Shown piece by piece: positions 5,881 to 10,087 of a DNA stretch of 10,087 bases. Position 1 is the stretch's first letter; every line of letters begins with the position of its first letter. The position numbers and the translations under genes were made by a program. The stretch is from Nitrospiraceae bacterium UBA6905 (GTDB lineage: Bacteria; Nitrospirota; Thermodesulfovibrionia; Thermodesulfovibrionales; UBA6898), in contig DKBH01000033.1 in the NCBI GenBank assembly GCA_002451165.1, positions 240 to 10,326 on the forward strand, written 5' to 3'. Under the pieces are notes generated by a model. It saw nothing but the letters and a program-made list of their open reading frames with translations, had not been told where the DNA came from and ran no database searches.

Positions 5881-7083
5881 ATGATTATCGTTGAACCCTT
5901 GAGAGGAGAGTCAGTCTCAGCCCACCGAGTTGAGATTGTAGAGAGAAAGGGCATTGGACACCCGGACACAATCTGTGACTCAATCATGGAAGCGATTTCC
6001 TGTGCCCTTTCCCGCGAATACAAGAAGCATTGTGGTGTCGTGCTCCACCACAACATCGATAAGGGTCTGCTCTCAGCAGGAAGCGCAGTCACCCGGTTTG
6101 GTGGCGGGAGGATGACAAAGCCCATGGAACTGTTTGTCGGTGACCGTGCAACGTTTCAAGCAGGGGGAAAGACAATCCCCGTCAACAGCATTGCCATAAA
6201 GACAGCCAAACAATGGCTCAGCGAAAACCTTCGCTTTGTCGATCCTGAAAAACATGTCAGATATCATTCCGTTCTTGCTCCCGGCTCAGAAGAACTCACT
6301 GACATCTTTCAGAGATCCGGCAAGGCAAGGGAGGCAAATGATACCTCTGCGCTTATTGGCTATTACCCCCTGTCTTCGACTGAAAAGATCGTCCTGGGGC
6401 TTGAACGCTATTTGAATTCTCCCCGATTCAAAAGCAGATTCCCGGAAACCGGCGAAGATATTAAGGTCATGGGTCTGCGAACAGGCAGGACAGTCTCTCT
6501 TACCGTCGCCATGCCGCTCATCTCGCAGTTCATTCAATCAGAGAAAGAATATTTTGCGCGGAAAAAAGATATCCAAAAGGAGATCAGAAAGTTTCTGACA
6601 AGAAAAGGGGACTTTAGTGCTGTTGACCTGCATATTAATGCTCTTGATAAGGAAGGACGAGGTCTTGGCGGCACCTACCTCAGTCTTCTCGGCACCTCTG
6701 CGGATAGCGCAGACTCGGGTCAGGTAGGAAGGGGAAACCGTGTCAACGGGCTGATATCGCTGAACAGGCCGTTAGGCACAGAAGCTGCTGCAGGTAAGAA
6801 TCCCGTAAGCCATGTGGGCAAAATATATAACGTTCTTGCGCATAAAACTGCAGAAAAAATCTACAGGAATATTGGAGGCATAGAGGAGGTCTATGTTCTT
6901 TTGTTAAGCAGAATAGGCTCGCCGGTCAGCACGCCCCAGATGGCATCTGCACAGGTGCTCCTGAGCAAAGGCCTGAAGCTGAAGGACAGGTCAGTCGAGA
7001 TCTCCCGCATTATCGAAAAGGAATTTTCTCATATTGCTGATTTCTGCCGTAAGCTTTCCGAAGGAAAATTCCCCGTCTGCTGA
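5881..7083 (+). CDS. Archaeal-type S-adenosylmethionine synthetase (methionine adenosyltransferase, PF01941-like)
   Basis: A 400-residue cytoplasmic enzyme that makes S-adenosylmethionine from methionine and ATP. It belongs to the archaeal MAT family, which shares little sequence with bacterial MetK. Visible landmarks: the N-terminus IIVEPL; VERKGIGHPDTICDSI at 20-35; LHHNIDKGLLSAG near 55-67; FGGGRMTKP at 73-81; DTSALIGYYPLSSTE at 154-168; GTSADSADSGQVGRGNRVNG at 271-290; and the C-terminal AAAGKNPVSHVGKIYN at 302-317. Length is standard for the family. ATG 5881 is chosen because the first residues already match the family N-terminus, even though no ribosome site precedes it; the upstream promoter suggests a leaderless transcript. 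It sits alone on the plus strand, facing the lipoprotein gene. SAM is needed for sirohaem synthesis, but a direct link to the dsr genes is only inference. Confidence 0.93.
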   Translation: MIIVEPLRGESVSAHRVEIVERKGIGHPDTICDSIMEAISCALSREYKKHCGVVLHHNIDKGLLSAGSAVTRFGGGRMTKPMELFVGDRATFQAGGKTIPVNSIAIKTAKQWLSENLRFVDPEKHVRYHSVLAPGSEELTDIFQRSGKAREANDTSALIGYYPLSSTEKIVLGLERYLNSPRFKSRFPETGEDIKVMGLRTGRTVSLTVAMPLISQFIQSEKEYFARKKDIQKEIRKFLTRKGDFSAVDLHINALDKEGRGLGGTYLSLLGTSADSADSGQVGRGNRVNGLISLNRPLGTEAAAGKNPVSHVGKIYNVLAHKTAEKIYRNIGGIEEVYVLLLSRIGSPVSTPQMASAQVLLSKGLKLKDRSVEISRIIEKEFSHIADFCRKLSEGKFPVC

Positions 7084-7154
7084 ATACCATAAGCGTTCGC
7101 TGGGTCATCGCTCATCAACATATCATGTCCTTTGCTGAAAGTCTCTATGGTCAT

Positions 7155-7343
7155 TCACAGGGGAACTTCATCAACGATGTCCGCGGCTCCGTCAATCATA
7201 TTATCTGCGGAATTTCCGACAACAGGCACAACCGATATAACAGCCCCGGTCACCCTCATGGGAACAGTTGCAACCTTAGTTAAGAGGCAGCCATGAAGGT
7301 TTACCAGCAATATAAAAAACAGTGCTATTGTTATCTTCCTCAT
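7155..7343 (-). CDS. Small lipoprotein (DUF6726-like)
   Basis: A 62-residue predicted lipoprotein. The basic start MRKI is followed by a hydrophobic segment and a lipobox LHGC, so C19 would be the lipidated cysteine. The mature part, about 44 residues, reads LLTKVATVPMRVTGAVISV, then VPVVGNSADNMIDGAADIVD. This matches my memory of the DUF6726 family of very short outer-membrane or periplasmic lipoproteins; no function is known. The ATG at 7343 is preceded by AAGGA at 7 bases. It is convergent with the SAM synthetase gene, 71 bases apart, with no convincing terminator between. Upstream, 7344-7511 holds no recognisable gene or clear promoter. Confidence 0.75.
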   Translation of the reverse strand: MRKITIALFFILLVNLHGCLLTKVATVPMRVTGAVISVVPVVGNSADNMIDGAADIVDEVPL

Positions 7344-7511
7344 GTCCTCATCCTTAATACTGCTGAGCTGAATTTCATCCTGCTATACATTAACTAAGAG
7401 CAAAAGAAGGCTTTGCCCATAACCCTCGCCGTAATTTGTTGAGGTGCGTTCATGCCATTGCTGCGCTGCCGATTATCTCTGTCACAAGTAATATAATTTC
7501 CACAACAGAAC

Positions 7512-8618
7512 CTATGCGGTTGCCAGAGAAGGCGTGCTGTCACTATCATCTGTGTTCAGCATGCGATCAGAAGCTGAACCTTTCAAAAGAGCGTTTTCGA
7601 GAATTCTATTCCTGTTTTGCCTTTGCAGATGTTCCGCGCTCGACTGCGCAGAGTTCTTTAGATATACGTAAACGTCGTTTTCAAAGTCGTGCACCAGGTT
7701 GATATCTTTCGTTTTCGCTAATGCTATCACGTTACTCATAAATGCCGCATAGCGGGAAGCGGTAACCTCCGGAGAAGTCAGACGATCTTGGTTGAGTGCA
7801 ACAAAAGACCATAAGGTGTAAAAATCCGAGAAGCCCCTGACATATTTTGTAACAGCGGAATTGTGATACTGCATTTGAATAATGAAACCTTTGGTAAGGT
7901 CGAGCTTGTGCTGAAAATCGCTGTCATTGAAATCCGGAAACGTTTCTGAGGGCAGATCATATTCTGCATACATAGCATCAAGCGCATCTTGATTGTATCC
8001 GGAAATCTCATTTTTCAGAAGGACCATAAGGAGCTCGGATATGCATTGCACATCCTTCATCCGCCTCATCCTTGCCTTCGTGACCACGCCGAGTCGTTCC
8101 CACTCTTCTTTTTCAGCCTCTGTTTCCGCAACGGAGATGAACCAGCCATCATACTTCGCATGCCTGAGTTCCTGCCGTTCCAGTTTTCTCGAGGTTCTGT
8201 TCAGACGGTCGAATATTTCATTAATAAAATGCTTGTCATTGCTTTCAATGTATTCGACCGTCAGGGGATAGTTGAGAAATTGTTCCTTGAGATCCATCTC
8301 GCCTTCGATCGCCTTCCATTTCTTGCCATCCAGGCGCGGATGCCCATAGGCAGGATCGATGGCAAATGCGTTCTGGTTGAACAGAATGATGGACTCGATG
8401 CGCTGCTTGCCGTCAATGACACGGTAGATCATCTTCCCGGCATCGTGATCTGCCTCTTTATGAAGAAAAACCGCAGGGCAGGGATAGTTTCGAAAAATGG
8501 AATCGAGAAAAAATTTTCTGTCCTTTAGTGTCCAGACGCTTCTCCTCTGGTAGGGAGGATCCAGGTCCAGTTGTCCATTATGATAGAGATCAAGAAACCA
8601 ACCAATGTGTTTTTTCAT
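7512..8618 (-). CDS. Stand-alone DUF262-domain protein (ParB/Srx-like fold)
   Basis: A 368-residue soluble protein with an N-terminal DUF262 domain. Landmarks: DLDPPYQRRSVWTLKDRKFF at 18-37, IFRNYPCPAVFLH at 41-53, the DGKQR motif at 69-73 (the ParB-type NTP-binding or catalytic loop, usually DGQQR), FDRLNR at 136-141 and LERQELRHAKYDGWF at 146-160. The second half is helical and probably a recognition or oligomerisation domain. It lacks the DUF1524 HNH nuclease that accompanies DUF262 in GmrSD-type modification-dependent enzymes. Stand-alone members are widespread in accessory DNA and suspected in phage defence or nucleic-acid processing; the activity here is unknown. Start ATG 8618 has AAGGAG 7 bases upstream. 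No toxin, methylase or integrase lies beside it, and it seems to be a single-gene unit. Confidence 0.85.
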   Translation of the reverse strand: MKKHIGWFLDLYHNGQLDLDPPYQRRSVWTLKDRKFFLDSIFRNYPCPAVFLHKEADHDAGKMIYRVIDGKQRIESIILFNQNAFAIDPAYGHPRLDGKKWKAIEGEMDLKEQFLNYPLTVEYIESNDKHFINEIFDRLNRTSRKLERQELRHAKYDGWFISVAETEAEKEEWERLGVVTKARMRRMKDVQCISELLMVLLKNEISGYNQDALDAMYAEYDLPSETFPDFNDSDFQHKLDLTKGFIIQMQYHNSAVTKYVRGFSDFYTLWSFVALNQDRLTSPEVTASRYAAFMSNVIALAKTKDINLVHDFENDVYVYLKNSAQSSAEHLQRQNRNRILENALLKGSASDRMLNTDDSDSTPSLATA

Positions 8619-8695
8619 AATATTCTCCTTAAAATATATTACCGTTCACGCAGTCGCTTGCAGGGAATGCACAGGAAACCATTCACGTCTTTATT

Positions 8696-8806
8696 TTATC
8701 GATTTCTCCCGCCAATTTCACCTGAAATGAACATTATGGTGTCATGCCCTGCATCTGCGAGCCTCCCTACCTCTTGTGCACAACGCAATACCGCGGTATC
8801 AATCCC
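8696..8806 (-). other. Short open stretch resembling an amino-acid-kinase N-terminal segment (possible gene remnant)
   Basis: In the gap between the DUF262 and ChaN genes, one minus frame reads GIDTAVLRCAQEVGRLADA, then GHDTIMFISGEIGGRNR and a stop. The pattern (I/L)DxAxL, a helix, then AGH, a hydrophobic strand, SGxI and GR resembles the region after the nucleotide loop in glutamate 5-kinase (ProB). No start codon or ribosome site is available, and the frame is stopped by TGA inside the overlapping end of ChaN, so it cannot be an intact gene. It is either a remnant or a chance reading. The remainder of the gap, 8619-8695, holds only the DUF262 ribosome site and AT-rich sequence. Confidence 0.25.
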
Positions 8807-9617
8807 AGATATAGTCAGCGATAAGCTTATCCGGGGTTCTCCCGATCATACGCCTACCCGTTCCAGGCATAAGCACCGTAGAGCTAGCTGCACTATGACG
8901 CTGGAGCATGCGCGGCACTGCTATCTTCATGGCATGCGTTGCCCCTAGCAGAACGACGATGGTGATATTATTGCCTCTTACGGCATGTGCAATGTTGAAT
9001 GCCATAACGGCATCACGGAGACGCTGTCCATCGCAAAGAAAAGGGAACTGCGATGCATGATAGGTCCTGTCGATAATCTCTTTATACTGGGCATCAGTCG
9101 CGCATGCAGTAAATTTGATTTCATGCAGAAACTCTTGGGAGATTTCACGCAGGCCGTATTTCGAAACGGCTCCTATCAGCGCGTTCTCCGCATTGATGGC
9201 AACAAGAGGAATGTGCTCCTCGCGCGCATATTCCAGTATTTCTTTATAATACTCATAGGGAATAGCCCACGTCTCTTTATATATTCTCTCAAAAGCGTAT
9301 TCGTCAAGTATTCTCCCGATCCATTTGTTGAATATCTCCTGCTTACTTTCGGGAAATGCCTCAAGCGCGACAGCTACCTGCTTACCCCTTTTATGCAGAT
9401 ACTTTATAATTTCTAACTGAAGAAGATGGATACTCGGCGTCCCGTGTATTTCACCGATAAATATGACCCGCTCATTTTCAATCTTCCTGAGGACTGCCTC
9501 AAGATCTGCAGATGTCTGTTGATCAAGAGAAATAAAATGCGTCGGCAGTGAAGCGCAACCAGCAAGAAAAAATAACGTTACTGCGATAATAGGTCCTTTC
9601 ATGATTAAGTATATCAT
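8799..9617 (-). CDS. ChaN-family haem-binding lipoprotein (PF04187-like)
   Basis: A 272-residue predicted lipoprotein: a hydrophobic segment with lipobox LAGC puts the lipidated cysteine at C21. The mature protein has the ChaN-type core: VIFIGEIHGTPSIHLLQLEI at 51-70 (E56, H58, H64), VAVALEAFPESKQEIFNKWI at 81-100, a Trp/Tyr-rich stretch WAIPYEYYKEIL at 117-128, and near the end VVLLGATHAMKIAVPRML with H228. ChaN of Campylobacter binds haem as a cofacial dimer and is linked to iron uptake; other members are of unknown function. ATG 9617 is preceded by AGGGA at 9 bases. A second ATG at 9602 would give a signal peptide starting MKGPIIAV but has no ribosome site. The C-terminus contains no obvious damage. 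No iron-uptake gene is beside it, so its role is not fixed by context. Confidence 0.85.
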   Translation of the reverse strand: MIYLIMKGPIIAVTLFFLAGCASLPTHFISLDQQTSADLEAVLRKIENERVIFIGEIHGTPSIHLLQLEIIKYLHKRGKQVAVALEAFPESKQEIFNKWIGRILDEYAFERIYKETWAIPYEYYKEILEYAREEHIPLVAINAENALIGAVSKYGLREISQEFLHEIKFTACATDAQYKEIIDRTYHASQFPFLCDGQRLRDAVMAFNIAHAVRGNNITIVVLLGATHAMKIAVPRMLQRHSAASSTVLMPGTGRRMIGRTPDKLIADYIWD

Positions 9618-9653
9618 GAGCGTATTTCCCTGAAGTTTTTGGGGTATTGCCGC

Positions 9654-9715
9654 TGGCTATTTAGCTTTCTTGCAGGTGCAATCCTCAATCAAGCCTGCGC
9701 AGTAAAGAATAGCCA
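9654..9715. repeat. Long imperfect hairpin between the THEP1-like and ChaN genes
   Basis: TGGCTATT (9654-9661) and AATAGCCA (9708-9715) pair perfectly. After a 3-base bulge CTTTCT pairs with AGTAAAG (one bulged base), and further in GCAGG (9672-9676) pairs with CCTGC (9694-9698), leaving a 17-base loop. About 19 pairs in all. No T-run follows on either strand, so it is not a standard terminator. Confidence 0.5.
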
Positions 9716-9730
9716 TCGGGGAAAACGTCT

Positions 9731-10087
9731 TTATGACGCCAGAAGCTCTGTGAGGATCTTTACTATCATTGCCGGCAGCAGATCCCTGTTGTCCGGGGTG
9801 ACTTCATGTATCTGGATGTCATCCCTGCTTTTTATCCTCATGATAAATTCGTCGCCGCCTAACGTAATAGTGCCGATAACCGGATTGCATGAATCGAGCG
9901 CTGTTAGTGCTGCCCGTTTAAATGATTCGGAAAAACATTCCATCTTGCCGATCTCGTCAAGAATTATGACGTTCTCGCCGACAGGCGTAATTGATGGCAC
10001 CGCAATTGTCTCAATATTCTCTATGCTTACCCCATACCGCCTTATGCGAAAGTCGGAAGAATGGTCCTGATGGGCAAGATAGCCTTT
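9731..10087 (-). CDS. THEP1-like nucleoside-triphosphatase (partial, C-terminal part)
   Basis: The last 118 codons of an NTPase of the THEP1 family (PF03266-like), cut by the right edge. THEP1 enzymes hydrolyse NTPs in vitro; their biological role is unsettled. The visible part starts with the typical beta-rich stretch (GYLAHQD, FRIRRYGVSIENIET), then Walker B VIILDEIGKMECFSESFKRA, then NPVIGTITLGGDEF, the basic IKSRDD and a family-like IHEVTPDNRDLLP. The Walker A loop should lie about 50 residues further upstream, beyond the window. A GTG at 9998-10000 could be taken as a start, but the reading frame is open to the edge and its residues fit the family, so the gene is longer. It lies 113 bases upstream of ChaN on the same strand, with the long hairpin between them. 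Confidence 0.85.
   Translation of the reverse strand, partial: KGYLAHQDHSSDFRIRRYGVSIENIETIAVPSITPVGENVIILDEIGKMECFSESFKRAALTALDSCNPVIGTITLGGDEFIMRIKSRDDIQIHEVTPDNRDLLPAMIVKILTELLAS

Noticed and set aside
7084..7154. Bidirectional terminator between the SAM synthetase and lipoprotein genes
   Set aside because: Only a 4-bp stem (AGCG/CGCT at 7092-7101) without a T-run is present.
7989..8528. 179-codon plus-strand frame inside the DUF262 gene
   Set aside because: Entirely antisense to a recognisable DUF262 protein.
8571..8948. 125-codon plus-strand frame across the DUF262-ChaN gap
   Set aside because: Both ends are antisense to well-supported genes, and the sequence shows no family features.
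9731..10000. THEP1-like gene starting at the GTG at 10000
   Set aside because: The frame stays open to the window edge with family-like residues upstream and no ribosome site at the GTG; the gene is simply cut by the window.

Overview
The window most likely comes from a bacterium with dissimilatory sulfur metabolism, probably a sulfate reducer of the Nitrospirota (Thermodesulfovibrionia-like). A Desulfobacterota origin is not excluded. The inference rests on a dsr block (dsrN, dsrC, dsrM, dsrK) mixed with small accessory genes typical of sulfate reducers, plus an archaeal-type S-adenosylmethionine synthetase and a THEP1-type NTPase. No dsrAB is visible, and no dsrEFH or dsrL lies in the window, so the reductive direction is inferred.

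Left half (1-5363), all on the minus strand, read right to left: dsrN (siroheme amidase), a HEAT-repeat-like protein of the DVU0298 type, a 117-residue Cys-rich protein, then an AT-rich gap with a possible terminator and a candidate promoter, dsrC, a strong rho-independent terminator, a stand-alone RsbRD N-terminal-domain protein, dsrM, and dsrK running off the left edge. The genes on either side of dsrC are packed with ATGA overlaps or gaps of 2-3 bases. dsrC stands alone between its own candidate promoter and terminator. DsrN supplies the amidated sirohaem cofactor of DsrAB, DsrC carries sulfur as a trisulfide, and DsrMK (with JOP, presumably beyond the left edge) reduces it at the membrane.

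Middle (5364-7083): a divergent intergenic region holds the dsrN promoter, overlapped by a perfect 9-bp inverted repeat, and a decayed small plus-strand gene. The latter looks like the start of a DUF2892 membrane protein joined to the signal peptide and Cys-rich start of another exported protein. A plus-strand terminator follows, then a close-to-consensus promoter whose predicted start falls on the ATG of the archaeal-type SAM synthetase gene, so that mRNA may be leaderless.

Right part (7084-10087), all minus strand and unrelated to sulfur: a 62-residue lipoprotein, a stand-alone DUF262 (ParB/Srx-like) protein, a short possible coding remnant, a ChaN-type haem-binding lipoprotein, an unexplained long imperfect hairpin, and the C-terminal part of a THEP1-like nucleoside-triphosphatase cut by the right edge. 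I saw no tRNA, rRNA, CRISPR array or insertion sequence.
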